In this document: piece after piece, positions 25,585 through 34,903 of the stretch
Position numbering within the stretch: position 1 is the stretch's first letter
How the letters are laid out: each line of letters opens with the position of its first letter
NCBI RefSeq assembly: GCF_036288925.1
Contig: NZ_CP127167.1
Coordinates: forward strand, 496,001-560,000
DNA length: 64,000 bases
Reading direction: 5' to 3'
From: Haemophilus parainfluenzae
Lineage (GTDB): Bacteria > Pseudomonadota > Gammaproteobacteria > Enterobacterales > Pasteurellaceae
The notes under the pieces: model-generated
Told to the model about the DNA's origin: nothing
The model's input: the letters and a program-made list of their open reading frames with translations, nothing else
Databases searched by the model: none
Position numbers and translations under genes: made by a program

Positions 25585-27105
25585 TTACCCCCGACCTTCA
25601 CCTAAACCACTTTCAATCACTGCACCAATACCCTCAATCGCTTGCTGAGCTTCTTCACCGCTCGCGACGAAACGTAGGCGATGACCTTTCACAACACCAA
25701 GTGCCACAATTTTCATCAAACTTTTTGCACTGACTAATTGGGTATCACGATCTAAGTTTTGTACCGCAACCGACGCATTATATTTTTTCACTTCATTAAC
25801 GAGCACGGCACTTGGACGAGCGTGTAAACCGTGTTCATTACGAATCATAAATACCGCTTCAATGGCATCGGCTGGTAAGCCCGTGTTTTCTTCGTGGATT
25901 TGTGGTGCATGCTCGCGGCTTACTTCAATGGTATCCGGTTCAGCCGGTGGTACAGCAGATACGCTTTCGCCAAGTCCACTCGCAATGATCTTACCTAAGG
26001 CTTCAATAGCTTGTTTCGCATCATCCCCTTCCGCAACAAAACGTAAACGATGAGCTTGAGTCACACCTAATGCCACAATTTTCATCAAGCTTTTTGCACT
26101 AACTGGTGCGGTTTCTCGAGTAAGATTTTGTACCGTGATCTTGGATGTGAATTTTTTCACCTCATTGACGAGCACCGCACTTGGGCGAGCGTGCAAACCA
26201 TGTTCATTACGAACAGTAAAGGTACCAATCACTGCACCTGTCGCAATTTGGTCTTCAGATTGAGTAGCTGCTGCAACAGGTACTTTACCGCCATTAAGTG
26301 CGGTCAAAATTTGCTGCACATTACCACTTAATAAAATATTTTGGACTTCATCATTCAATAAACGCGCTAATGTCTCATTGATTTGGTCACTGACAGCCGA
26401 AATCGTCAACACGCCTTTCACCGCTTTGCCATTATGATTAAAAATGGTTTTCGCACGACTGAATGCCAAGGCATTTTTCACATTACCTGAGACGGCATCT
26501 GTTACCCATAAACCTTTACCAAGTGGCAAAGCAGAATTGGATATCACTTCAGAAACAAAGCTATTTTCAACCGCACTTTGCTGTTGTAATTTACCTGCAT
26601 TGATGGCGGTAAGAGTGAGCAAACTTTGTGTTTCAATATCTAAACTTAATGTTTCGTCAGTCATGCTAAAAGAATCACTTTCACCCAACAAAATCGCACG
26701 GAATTTTTCAACATCTGTTAATGTCGCTAATTGAGCTGCGGTGTCCTCACCACCTAAAACATGTGTTAATTGACGAAGTAGAGCAAGATGCTCATCAGAA
26801 CGGGCAGCAATACCGATCACAACATAGACAATATTGCCCTCACCCCACTCAATACCTTGTGGAAATTGGAAAACTTGTACACCGGTTTTTGTCACCATTG
26901 AACGGGTTTCTAATGTACCGTGTGGAATCGCAATTCCATTACCTAAAAAAGTAGACGTTTGTTGTTCTCGTCCAAGCATACCTTGCAAATAGCCTTGTTC
27001 AACATTGCCAGCTTGCTCTAATGCACTCGCGGCCATTTCAATAGCTTGCTGCTTATTTGTTGCCGTAGCATTTAAATGAATGTTGCTTTCCGAAAGTTCT
27101 AACAT
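25585..27105 (-). CDS. fruB: FruB, fructose PTS EIIA - M domain - tandem HPr
   Basis: 506 residues. EIIA (about 1-145) with phospho-His in NGIAIPHGT; a central receiver-like M domain (about 150-275); then two HPr-like FPr domains at about 294-380 and 417-503, each with the active site NEHGLHARPSAVLVNEVKK and the SAKSLMKIVALGV regulatory-serine region. The E. coli protein has one FPr domain, so this one carries a duplication. It passes phosphate from Enzyme I to FruA. First gene of fruBKA; three uptake signals lie in it. Confidence 0.95.
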   Translation of the reverse strand: MLELSESNIHLNATATNKQQAIEMAASALEQAGNVEQGYLQGMLGREQQTSTFLGNGIAIPHGTLETRSMVTKTGVQVFQFPQGIEWGEGNIVYVVIGIAARSDEHLALLRQLTHVLGGEDTAAQLATLTDVEKFRAILLGESDSFSMTDETLSLDIETQSLLTLTAINAGKLQQQSAVENSFVSEVISNSALPLGKGLWVTDAVSGNVKNALAFSRAKTIFNHNGKAVKGVLTISAVSDQINETLARLLNDEVQNILLSGNVQQILTALNGGKVPVAAATQSEDQIATGAVIGTFTVRNEHGLHARPSAVLVNEVKKFTSKITVQNLTRETAPVSAKSLMKIVALGVTQAHRLRFVAEGDDAKQAIEALGKIIASGLGESVSAVPPAEPDTIEVSREHAPQIHEENTGLPADAIEAVFMIRNEHGLHARPSAVLVNEVKKYNASVAVQNLDRDTQLVSAKSLMKIVALGVVKGHRLRFVASGEEAQQAIEGIGAVIESGLGEGRG

Positions 27106-27128
27106 TCTTGCTCCTTCACATTGATAAT

Positions 27129-27170
27129 TTTCAAAAAAGAAAAACTGCTGATGAGATCGCTCATCAGCAG
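27129..27170 (-). terminator. Strong terminator of the lipoprotein gene, just ahead of fruB
   Basis: CTGCTGATGAG - ATCG - CTCATCAGCAG, an 11-bp perfect stem, followed on the minus strand by TTTTTCTTTTTTG. It leaves only about 24 bases before the fruB ATG. Confidence 0.9.
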
Positions 27171-27180
27171 CTCAAATAAA

Positions 27181-27711
27181 TTATTGGCTAGTACAGGCTT
27201 TAAGTAACATTTCGCTACCTTGAGAAATATAGACGTCATTCTCACCTCGCTCTTTGCCATTTTGCAAATCTCGCATTGCATCGTAAATTCCTTGTGTCAC
27301 ACTCAGTGAATCCACTTTTTGCCAACAATTTGCACTTAAACGACTGAAATTAGCTTGCAATGCCTCTGCATGTAGCACACCGCTATAGTAAGCATACACA
27401 TCTGATTCATGACCACCCGTATAAAGTTTCTCTTGAATTTGTTTAATTGGCACAACGATACGACCGAGATACCAATCATTTGCACCACTTGCAAAATTAT
27501 CCACAAAGAAATGTTTCGTTACACGACCTTTATACGTTGCTACAGTCGCTTCATAAGAAGCTGCATAAGATTTTTGGTCAATTTTATCTTTATCTAAATC
27601 AATAACCTTCTTGTCTTTGCCTATAAACGGAATGTTAGAGGTCATATCTGAAATCGAAGAACAACCTGCTAGCATTACTGCCACAAAGAATACCGAGATT
27701 TTTTTAAACAT
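27181..27711 (-). CDS. Lipoprotein of unknown function
   Basis: 176 residues. Signal peptide with lipobox VMLAGC (Cys16), then a soluble mostly helical domain (KSYAASYEATVATYKGRVTK, DVYAYYSGVLHAEALQANFS). It should be anchored at the outer or inner membrane facing the periplasm. I recall similar lipoproteins near the fru operon in Haemophilus but no function. Own terminator directly after the stop. Confidence 0.75.
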   Translation of the reverse strand: MFKKISVFFVAVMLAGCSSISDMTSNIPFIGKDKKVIDLDKDKIDQKSYAASYEATVATYKGRVTKHFFVDNFASGANDWYLGRIVVPIKQIQEKLYTGGHESDVYAYYSGVLHAEALQANFSRLSANCWQKVDSLSVTQGIYDAMRDLQNGKERGENDVYISQGSEMLLKACTSQ

Positions 27712-27792
27712 TAAATTTTCCTTATTTATAGGCGATTAAAACCGCCGCTAATTATACTTAGAATGAGGGATTACGCAAGGTAGCACCTAGCA

Positions 27793-29103
27793 CTATACAG
27801 ATTCTTTAGTCATGCCATTATCTTTGATAATAGAAACTAGAATTTGATCAATTTTAAAATTTTCGGTATCGATGACTTCAAATTTATATTTATCGTATAC
27901 GACAAAATCGGTTTTTTTGGGGATTTTGCGTAACATATACATCATAAATCCACTGATAGTTTCATAATTTTCTTCATCAGGAAAAGATTCAATATCCAAG
28001 ACACGCATCACATCTTCAAGCGGTGTTGCCCCATCAATTAGCCAAGAGTTTTCATCTCTGCTCACAATTTGTTCTTCTTCGTTAGAAACCAATTCGCCCA
28101 TTACAATGCTCATCACATCGTTTAAGGTAATTAAACCTACGACAAGTGCATACTCATTGACGATAATCGCAAAATCTTCACCTGTAGATTTAAATAATTC
28201 CAATACTTCATATAATGACAGCGTATCCGGAATGAATAACGCTTTTCGTAATAAACGGTTATCCGTTAAATCCACGACTTCCTGTTGAAGATAGAGCGTC
28301 AACAAAGTATGTGATTCTACATAACCTAAAATTTTGTCCAAACCATTATCACAGATCACTAATTTAGAATGAGAATCTGCTGATAAAGTATTCAAGACTT
28401 CTTGACGAGTAAAAGTGCGGTCTAAAAACACAATATTTTCACGGGTCGTCATGGTTGAAGACACGGTTCGCTCTTGCATCTCAAAGATATTTTCAATTAA
28501 ATAATGCTCTTGTGTTTTTAACACGCCTGCTTCTGCACCAGCTTCCACTATCGCGACAATATCTTCGGATGTCATATTATCTTCACGCGTAGTTGAAACT
28601 CTCATAAAACGAAATAAGACATTAGAAATACCGTCAAAAAACCATACAATAGGTTTTAAGAAAAAAATAAAGGCTTGCATAATGCCCACTGTCCGAAGCG
28701 CCACAGTTTCAGGGTTAATTAGCGCAAGGCGCTTCGGAATTAAATCAGCTAATAAAATAAATGTCGTGGTGACAATAAAAAAGGCAATCCATGATGAAGC
28801 CGGCTCAACCCACTCTGCCTTGGTATATTCATACAAAAAGTTTTGTAAATGAAGACTGATCGTCGCCTCACCAATCACACCACCAAGTACAGCGACCATA
28901 TTTAACCCAATTTGCACTACCGTAATAAAACGGCCTGGATGCTCTTGTAGCTGTAAAACCTTTGCAGCATTGATATTGCCTTCATTTGCTAAAGTTTGTA
29001 ATTTAATGCGTCTTGCCCCTGCAAGAGAAATCTCTGCTGATGACATAATTGCACTAATAATAATTAACACGATTAAAATAAAAATCGCGGCGGATAAACT
29101 CAT
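27793..29103 (-). CDS. DUF21 / CBS-pair / CorC_HlyC membrane protein (YfjD/HI0452 type)
   Basis: 436 residues. An N-terminal DUF21 domain with four membrane segments (about 1-190, containing SSAEISLAGARRIKLQTLAN), a cytoplasmic CBS pair (about 205-330; VFLDRTF, EYALVVGLITLNDVMSIVMG) and a C-terminal CorC_HlyC domain (about 345-425). Members of this family act in divalent cation export or polyamine export; the hemolysin label is historical. The substrate here is unknown. Confidence 0.85.
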   Translation of the reverse strand: MSLSAAIFILIVLIIISAIMSSAEISLAGARRIKLQTLANEGNINAAKVLQLQEHPGRFITVVQIGLNMVAVLGGVIGEATISLHLQNFLYEYTKAEWVEPASSWIAFFIVTTTFILLADLIPKRLALINPETVALRTVGIMQAFIFFLKPIVWFFDGISNVLFRFMRVSTTREDNMTSEDIVAIVEAGAEAGVLKTQEHYLIENIFEMQERTVSSTMTTRENIVFLDRTFTRQEVLNTLSADSHSKLVICDNGLDKILGYVESHTLLTLYLQQEVVDLTDNRLLRKALFIPDTLSLYEVLELFKSTGEDFAIIVNEYALVVGLITLNDVMSIVMGELVSNEEEQIVSRDENSWLIDGATPLEDVMRVLDIESFPDEENYETISGFMMYMLRKIPKKTDFVVYDKYKFEVIDTENFKIDQILVSIIKDNGMTKESV

Positions 29104-29170
29104 AATATTCTCTTTATTGATTTAAAAGAGTGGTCAATATACCACCTGTTTTTGATTCGAAATGTATTTA

Positions 29171-29187
29171 GGGCGCAACCTGCGCCC
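29171..29187. terminator. Short GC-rich hairpin between two minus-strand genes
   Basis: GGGCGCA - ACC - TGCGCCC, a 7-bp perfect stem without a T tract, after the DUF1523 gene stop. It may be a weak terminator or an mRNA 3' end structure. Confidence 0.5.
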
Positions 29188-29202
29188 TGATAATTGATAG
29201 GT

Positions 29203-29727
29203 CTAGTTTTCGCTGTCAAACCAGCCACGCACAAATTGTACGGAAAGGAAAAGGGTAACTAATAAGAAAGCATAGAATACCCAAGATAAAATTGGATAGC
29301 TTGGTGTGATATCTCCACTAATTTCTTTCACCGAAACCGCATTGCGATATTCATCAAACATCGTCATACGCCAACCGTAATACTTGATTTGTACCAATTT
29401 GTTTTCATTACCCAAAGCTTGTACTTGAGCCTGCAAGTTGGCAGAACCAAATTTAAAATAGAATGGGAAACTCCAACGAGTATCTTCATTACGATACACC
29501 ATGATTTTGCCATCATCATTTTGTGTATTAATAAAATACACATCGCGCGTTGGGCCATCCGCTGGATTTACCTTAGTAATCGGACCATCTTTATCGACAC
29601 GTTTGACCTCAACCCCAGTGACTCGAGTGACATCATAGTGGGGAAAAACATAGTTTACTACCGCAAACATCACACCATGAAAACTAAACACGACTAAAAA
29701 TAAAAAATACTTTAAAAATTTCCGCAT
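29203..29727 (-). CDS. DUF1523-type membrane protein, function unknown
   Basis: 174 residues with one membrane segment at each end (about 5-27 and 145-165) and a periplasmic beta-rich middle (VYFINTQNDDGKIMVYRNED, YYGWRMTMFDEYRNAVSV). The pattern fits DUF1523, of unknown function. It sits between the DUF21 protein and tatD, as I recall for H. influenzae. Confidence 0.75.
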   Translation of the reverse strand: MRKFLKYFLFLVVFSFHGVMFAVVNYVFPHYDVTRVTGVEVKRVDKDGPITKVNPADGPTRDVYFINTQNDDGKIMVYRNEDTRWSFPFYFKFGSANLQAQVQALGNENKLVQIKYYGWRMTMFDEYRNAVSVKEISGDITPSYPILSWVFYAFLLVTLFLSVQFVRGWFDSEN

Positions 29728-29753
29728 AAGACTCCCTTATTTATAACGAAGAT

Positions 29754-30536
29754 TTATTGTACATTAATTTTAAACAAACGCTCGAAGTTTTGTGTACTAA
29801 TTTGCGCAAATTCTTCTGCTGATAGCCCTTTTAACGCTGCCACATACTCACACACTTCACGTGTATAGGCAGGTTGGTTCTCTTTGCCACGATAAGGCAC
29901 GGGTGCTAAGTAAGGTGAATCGGTTTCAACTAACAAACGATCTGCCGGAACATAACGAATGGCTTCACGAATACTTTCCGCATTTTTAAAGGTAATAATG
30001 CCAGAACAGGAGATGTAAAAACCTAGATCAAGTGCCTTTTTCGCAAAATCCAAGGTTTCCGTAAAACAATGAATTAATCCACCGCACTTTTCAGCATGAT
30101 GCTCACGCAACATGGCAATGGTATCTTCTGGCGCTGAACGAGTATGAATAATCACGGGTTTATCCACTTCATTAGCAATTCTGATTTGATCCGCAAAAAC
30201 CATTTGCTGCAATGCCTTATTATCTGCACTGTAATAATAATCCAAACCAATTTCGCCAATTGCAATCACTTTTTTATCTTGGGATAAACGTAATAAACGC
30301 TCGGCATCGTAAGGTTCTTCTTCAAGATCTAATGGATGCACGCCGCAAGCTAAAGACACATTCGGAAATTTGGCTAATTCAGGATACGCTTTTTCAAAAC
30401 GGCTTAATGTTACGCCAATGGCGAGTAAATGCTTCACATCTCGTGCGTGGGCTTTGGCCACCACATCAGCAATATCTTTGTGTAAATTTTCATAATCCAA
30501 TGCATCTAAATGGCAATGGGAATCTACGATAAACAT
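29754..30536 (-). CDS. TatD-family metal-dependent deoxyribonuclease (YcfH type)
   Basis: 260 residues, TIM barrel. Metal-binding motifs: [10 protein letters not shown] (1st strand), [26 protein letters not shown] and [10 protein letters not shown]. The family has 3'-5' exonuclease and D-aminoacyl-tRNA deacylase activity. It is the last gene of the mltG-tmk-holB-tatD operon, as in E. coli with ycfH. An uptake signal lies near 30083. Confidence 0.93.
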   Translation of the reverse strand: MFIVDSHCHLDALDYENLHKDIADVVAKAHARDVKHLLAIGVTLSRFEKAYPELAKFPNVSLACGVHPLDLEEEPYDAERLLRLSQDKKVIAIGEIGLDYYYSADNKALQQMVFADQIRIANEVDKPVIIHTRSAPEDTIAMLREHHAEKCGGLIHCFTETLDFAKKALDLGFYISCSGIITFKNAESIREAIRYVPADRLLVETDSPYLAPVPYRGKENQPAYTREVCEYVAALKGLSAEEFAQISTQNFERLFKINVQ

Positions 30537-30543
30537 AATTTAT

Positions 30544-31524
30544 TTAGTCCTTAAATACGTCAGTAATTAATTTTGTTAAACCATCCAATAACATTAATTC
30601 AATATTAACGCCATTAATAGTGAGTAAATCCGATCTTACTTTGTGCATAATTTTATTTGCAGTTAATAATTCAAGGATCGTTTGCTCATCTGCAAATTGC
30701 GTTACACCTGTTTTAAGATCGAGTGTTTGCCAGCCACTTTGTATTTCGAGTTTGTATTTAATGGCATCGCTTAAAAACGCTAAAATCCAATCCACTTGCT
30801 GTAAAGTGCGTTCTTTTTCAAAGAAAGGCAAAATTTCCAAAGGCGAACGACGACGATAAAACAGCCAAAATTGACGTAGGAAATTCTTCCGTTGTTCAAT
30901 TAGTCCTTGCTGAAGTGTGTCTAATGCTAACAGTGGACGCCCCAAATTCATCGCAAGTGCGGTTAATAATTCTGATGTTTCTGCCTGAAATTGAGAAGAA
31001 AGCCAAGTTAAGGCTTCCGCTTCCGTTGGCAAACTCACATTCCACACTTGGCAACGGCTGTAAATAGTTGCTAATAATGAAGAGGAAGGCTCTGTTTGCA
31101 ACAAGAAATACGTGTTCGGACGTGGCTCTTCTAAGGTTTTAAGCAATGCATTCGCTGCCGCTTCCGTAAGACGTTCTGCCTCTTGAATATATACTAATTT
31201 ATTGCCGTTTTGTTGCGCATGTTGGCTGACAATCTCATTAATCGCCCGTACCTGATCAACCCCAATGTCTTTGCCTTCTTGAGAGGCTAAAACATGAAAA
31301 TCAGGGTGACTGTGCGCTGCTATTAAATGGCAAGCATGGCAATGGCCACAAGGTGCATTACCTGGCGTTTGACACATAATGCGTTTTGTTAAAGCCTCAA
31401 ACAAACCTTCAGCACCGAGACCTTGATCAGCTTTAATCAATAGTGCATGATGCCCCAAACCTTCGCTAAAAGTTTGGCTGATTTTGTGATAAGTAGGCAC
31501 TAACCAAGGATAAAGTTCGCTCAT
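30544..31524 (-). CDS. holB: HolB, DNA polymerase III delta' subunit
   Basis: 326 residues. ATG 31524 is chosen since it overlaps the tmk stop as ATGA; a longer reading starts inside tmk. AAA+ fold with the zinc module [16 protein letters not shown] (about residues 46-61), sensor region [20 protein letters not shown] and C-terminal collar domain. It is part of the clamp loader. It lacks a functional P-loop, as normal for delta'. Confidence 0.95.
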   Translation of the reverse strand: MSELYPWLVPTYHKISQTFSEGLGHHALLIKADQGLGAEGLFEALTKRIMCQTPGNAPCGHCHACHLIAAHSHPDFHVLASQEGKDIGVDQVRAINEIVSQHAQQNGNKLVYIQEAERLTEAAANALLKTLEEPRPNTYFLLQTEPSSSLLATIYSRCQVWNVSLPTEAEALTWLSSQFQAETSELLTALAMNLGRPLLALDTLQQGLIEQRKNFLRQFWLFYRRRSPLEILPFFEKERTLQQVDWILAFLSDAIKYKLEIQSGWQTLDLKTGVTQFADEQTILELLTANKIMHKVRSDLLTINGVNIELMLLDGLTKLITDVFKD

Positions 31525-32153
31525 TTTGTTTGTGAAACCCACCAATTTTTGACCGCACTTTGAATGTCTGCTTGTACTTGTGCCAAAGGCTGACCCGCAT
31601 TAATAATGGCGGCTTTCGGGTTGTTCTGCACCAATTCCAAATAACGTTGGCGAGTACGATGGAAGAAATCCAGTCCTTGTTGTTCAATGCGGTCTAATTC
31701 TCCACGTCCTCTTGCACGAGCTAAACCTTCAGCTGGATCAATGTCTAAATACAGTACAAAATCAGGCTCAAAATCGCCTAATACCATATTTTTTAAATTC
31801 GCCATCAGCGTTTGGTCAAACTGACGTCCACCGCCTTGATAAGCCTGTGAAGACATATCGTGACGGTCACCTACCACAATTTTGCCTTCTGCCAATGCCG
31901 GCTTAATCACATTTTCTACCAATTGAATTCGTGCCGCATAAAGCATCAATAATTCTGCTTTATCCGTAACAGGTTCTTCTGTTTCATGTTTAATTAAATG
32001 GCGCAATTTTTCTGCTAAAGGGGTACCACCTGGTTCCCGAGTAAACACAATATCGCTTACACCAAGGGATTTTAATGTATCCACCACCGTTTGCATGGCA
32101 GTACTTTTACCTGCGCCTTCCAACCCTTCAATCACGATAAATTTGCCTTGCAT
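31521..32153 (-). CDS. tmk: Tmk, thymidylate kinase
   Basis: 210 residues. P-loop [11 protein letters not shown] (8-18), DR(H/Y) motif [17 protein letters not shown] and the LID region with basic residues ([12 protein letters not shown]). It phosphorylates dTMP to dTDP. Its ATG shares one base with the mltG stop (TAATG), so translation is coupled to both neighbours. Confidence 0.97.
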   Translation of the reverse strand: MQGKFIVIEGLEGAGKSTAMQTVVDTLKSLGVSDIVFTREPGGTPLAEKLRHLIKHETEEPVTDKAELLMLYAARIQLVENVIKPALAEGKIVVGDRHDMSSQAYQGGGRQFDQTLMANLKNMVLGDFEPDFVLYLDIDPAEGLARARGRGELDRIEQQGLDFFHRTRQRYLELVQNNPKAAIINAGQPLAQVQADIQSAVKNWWVSQTK

Positions 32154-33202
32154 TAGTGGACTCCTTTTTGTTGGTTACGATACCAACGTAAATATTCTTG
32201 TACTGCTTTATTATGCTCATTCAGATTACGAGTAAATTTATGGCCACCACTTCCATCGGCAACAAAATAATAAAAGTCCGTTTTAGCGGGATGCGCAACA
32301 GCCTGCAAAGCGCTCTCACTCACCATCGCAATTGGCGTTGGTGGTAGCCCCTCAATCATATAAGTATTGTAAGGAGTTATCGTTTCCAAATCTTTCTTAC
32401 GAATATTTCCGTTGTAACTCTCACCCATTCCATAAATCACGGTTGGATCAGTTTGTAGTTTCATATTGGCTTTCAAACGATTAATAAATACGGAAGCCAC
32501 TTGTGGACGCTCCGCCGCAATCCCCGTTTCTTTCTCTACAATAGAAGCCAAAATCAGCATCTGATATGGATCCGCTAACGGAAGATTTTCATCGCGTTCA
32601 CTCCATGCTTTATCCAAGGCTTTTTGTAGACGAGTAGTTGAACGTTTTAATAATTCAAGATCAGTCGAATTTGGGGTGTAATTATAGGTATCTGGATACA
32701 ACCACCCCTCTATGTTATTCCATTCGTAAACGGCTTTTGTAACGGCTGGAATATCCAATAGAGCCATAATTTCTTTATCACTTTTACCTTGCAAGGTTTG
32801 TTTTAAGTGCGGTGCATTTTCAAAGTTTTTACGCCATTCCTTGAACGTTTTACCTTCAATAAACTTCACACTAAATTGCGCTTCCTTGCCAGAATTAATC
32901 ATATCCAATAAATCCTGCAACGTTTTCACGTCTGTTAAAGAATAAGTCCCCGCTTTTACTTTGTTGAGTTGCGGTTGTAATTTCAATAACCAAGGTAATA
33001 AATCGGCATGCTCAAGAATTTTTTCCTGCTCTAATAACGCAGCAAGTTTACTACCCGTAGTGCCTCGGTCAATTGTAAGCAATTGATCTTGTGTGACATT
33101 CACCGGCGTATGAACAAACTCCGTTAGTTTTTGATAACCCCAAAAACCAACACCGCCAAGAATAAGCAGAAGAATCAATAAAAAGACAAAAATTTTTTTC
33201 AT
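32153..33202 (-). CDS. mltG: MltG, endolytic murein transglycosylase
   Basis: 349 residues. One N-terminal membrane segment (2-22), a LysM-like domain (about 45-110) and the YceG catalytic domain with the active-site glutamate in [12 protein letters not shown] and the motifs [12 protein letters not shown] and [15 protein letters not shown]. It cleaves nascent glycan strands in the periplasm and may set their length. First gene of the mltG-tmk-holB-tatD unit. Confidence 0.95.
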   Translation of the reverse strand: MKKIFVFLLILLLILGGVGFWGYQKLTEFVHTPVNVTQDQLLTIDRGTTGSKLAALLEQEKILEHADLLPWLLKLQPQLNKVKAGTYSLTDVKTLQDLLDMINSGKEAQFSVKFIEGKTFKEWRKNFENAPHLKQTLQGKSDKEIMALLDIPAVTKAVYEWNNIEGWLYPDTYNYTPNSTDLELLKRSTTRLQKALDKAWSERDENLPLADPYQMLILASIVEKETGIAAERPQVASVFINRLKANMKLQTDPTVIYGMGESYNGNIRKKDLETITPYNTYMIEGLPPTPIAMVSESALQAVAHPAKTDFYYFVADGSGGHKFTRNLNEHNKAVQEYLRWYRNQQKGVH

Positions 33203-33228
33203 GCGTCACTCATTTTATAAAAACGACA

Positions 33229-33246
33229 AAAGGGGCAAAATGCCCC
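33229..33246 (-). terminator. Terminator of surA
   Basis: GGGGCA - AAA - TGCCCC core; the minus strand continues CTTTTGTCGTTTTT. It separates surA from mltG. Confidence 0.78.
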
Positions 33247-33266
33247 CCTTATTCTAACGGTTTCTG

Positions 33267-34199
33267 TTATTTATCGAAATATTGAATATCAGCATTTTTA
33301 CGTAATGCCTTCACCCAGTCTTTGGTCGCTTCTTGTAATTGACTATTCACAATCTGTTCATAAGCTTTTTGGCGATACGCATCTTCTGTTTTATCGCCAT
33401 CACGACTGCCCACTACTTCTAAAATATGCCACCCAAATTCAGATTTAAATGGTGCTGAAATACTACCCTGTCGTGTAGTTTCAACTGCTTTTGCAAATGG
33501 ACCTACATAAGCTTCAGGGAAAGCATAGCCCAAACTGCCGCCATTCGCACCAGATAAATAATCTTTAGAGTATTTTAATGCCGCATCAGCAAATGTCATT
33601 TTGCCGGAAATGATATCACGGCGAATACGCTCTAATTCTGCTTTTGCTTGCGCATCATTCAGTAATGGGTTTAATTTTAATAAAATATGACGAACTTTAT
33701 ACTCTTTACCCGTTACTTTCTTTGCATTACCTTTTGCCTTTGCCTCATCGAGCATTTGCTTACCTAGTGCATCCACTTGTTCACGGGTGACATCAACACT
33801 ATTTTGAATGGCATGATTACGCACACCCGCCATTAACATTTGACGAGAGATTTGTTGTTTAAATGCATTTAGAGAAATACCTTGATAATCTAATGCATCT
33901 AAGAATTGACCATAAGTTAAACCATTTCTTTCGGCAATATCTTCCACAATGCGATTTACTTCCGCTTGGTTGACTTTTACTCCCGATTCTTTGATAGCCT
34001 TATCTGTCAGTATATCATCAATAATCTTATCTAATGCTGCTCGTTGACTACCTTTTTTACCCATTACTGCGTTTACTTGACTTTGTAAAATGGGTATACC
34101 ATTCACTGTCGCCACAACGCGTTCTTCTGCTTGTACTTGTGAGAAAGCCAGTAAGCCGATCATCGCAAATAAGAAAGATTTTAACATTGATTTTTCCAT
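33267..34199 (-). CDS. surA: SurA, periplasmic outer-membrane-protein chaperone (single parvulin domain)
   Basis: 310 residues. Signal peptide (LKSFLFAMIGLLAFSQVQA), SurA N-terminal chaperone domain (about 27-160) and one parvulin domain (about 165-275; YKVRHILLKLNP, GGSLGYAFPEAYVGPFAKAV, SEFGWHILEV). The E. coli protein is longer, with two parvulin domains; a single one is normal in Haemophilus. Met5 (34187) is an alternative start. A sigma-E-like promoter lies upstream. Confidence 0.92.
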   Translation of the reverse strand: MEKSMLKSFLFAMIGLLAFSQVQAEERVVATVNGIPILQSQVNAVMGKKGSQRAALDKIIDDILTDKAIKESGVKVNQAEVNRIVEDIAERNGLTYGQFLDALDYQGISLNAFKQQISRQMLMAGVRNHAIQNSVDVTREQVDALGKQMLDEAKAKGNAKKVTGKEYKVRHILLKLNPLLNDAQAKAELERIRRDIISGKMTFADAALKYSKDYLSGANGGSLGYAFPEAYVGPFAKAVETTRQGSISAPFKSEFGWHILEVVGSRDGDKTEDAYRQKAYEQIVNSQLQEATKDWVKALRKNADIQYFDK

Positions 34200-34234
34200 T
34201 TTAGTTGTCTTTAAAAATAATAGGATAACGTTTC

Positions 34235-34261
34235 TTAGATTATCAATTTTATTAAAGGTTC
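34235..34261 (-). promoter_or_regulatory. Candidate sigma-E promoter of surA
   Basis: On the minus strand GAACCT, 16 bases, TCTAA: five of six in the -35 and a full match in the -10. The -10 ends 36 bases ahead of the surA ATG. Confidence 0.55.
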
Positions 34262-34276
34262 ACAATAGGCTAACCG

Positions 34277-34816
34277 CTATTTAGCCAATAGTGCTACACC
34301 ATAACAACCATCAAGCTTTAATGTACGAACTTGAACTTGCTCCTCTCGAGACGTCGGCACATTTTTACCGACATAATCTGCCCGAATCGGTAATTCACGG
34401 TGTCCACGATCGACTAAAATCACCAATTCAATTTTAGACGCTCGCCCAAAATCCGTTAATGCATCCATTGCTGCACGAATCGTTCTCCCAGTAAATAACA
34501 CATCATCAATTAAAATGACTTCTTTACCCTGAATATTCATATAACTTGATGCACCACTATACACTGGAGTTGGATTTTCAGGTTCGACATATTCTAAATC
34601 ATCGCGATAAAACGTAATATCCAATTCCATCATTGGCAAAACTACGCCCTTTAATTCCTCAATACGACGTTGAATTAGTTCAGCAATTTCTGCCCCTCGA
34701 CGTTTAATCCCAACCAAAATCACATTATTGAAATCCTGGTGCTTTTCAATAATTTCATGGGAAATCCGAGAAATGGTGCGTAAAAATCTATCCGCATCAA
34801 TAATGATTTTTTCCAT
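34277..34816 (-). CDS. pyrR: PyrR, pyrimidine regulator / uracil phosphoribosyltransferase
   Basis: 179 residues from the ATG at 34816 (GAGGG upstream), not the GTG at 34828. PRPP-binding motif VILIDDVLFTGRTIRAAMDA and GIKRRGAEIAE are typical. In Firmicutes PyrR attenuates pyr operons by RNA binding; in Haemophilus only the family membership is clear. It is isolated from pyr genes here, which leaves the RNA-binding role open. Confidence 0.9.
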   Translation of the reverse strand: MEKIIIDADRFLRTISRISHEIIEKHQDFNNVILVGIKRRGAEIAELIQRRIEELKGVVLPMMELDITFYRDDLEYVEPENPTPVYSGASSYMNIQGKEVILIDDVLFTGRTIRAAMDALTDFGRASKIELVILVDRGHRELPIRADYVGKNVPTSREEQVQVRTLKLDGCYGVALLAK

Positions 34817-34851
34817 TTTATCCCTCACTTTTTTACACGCTAAAATGTCAT

Positions 34852-34894
34852 AAAAGTGCGGTCAGAAAAATACACATTTTTTAACCACACTTTT
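34852..34894 (-). terminator. Uptake-signal terminator of dnaE with one wobble pair
   Basis: AAAAGTGCGGT at 34852 faces ACCACACTTTT at 34884, where one base of the signal has changed. The stem survives as RNA through a G-U pair. It lies just after the dnaE stop. Confidence 0.75.
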
Positions 34895-34903
34895 AACAGA
34901 ATA

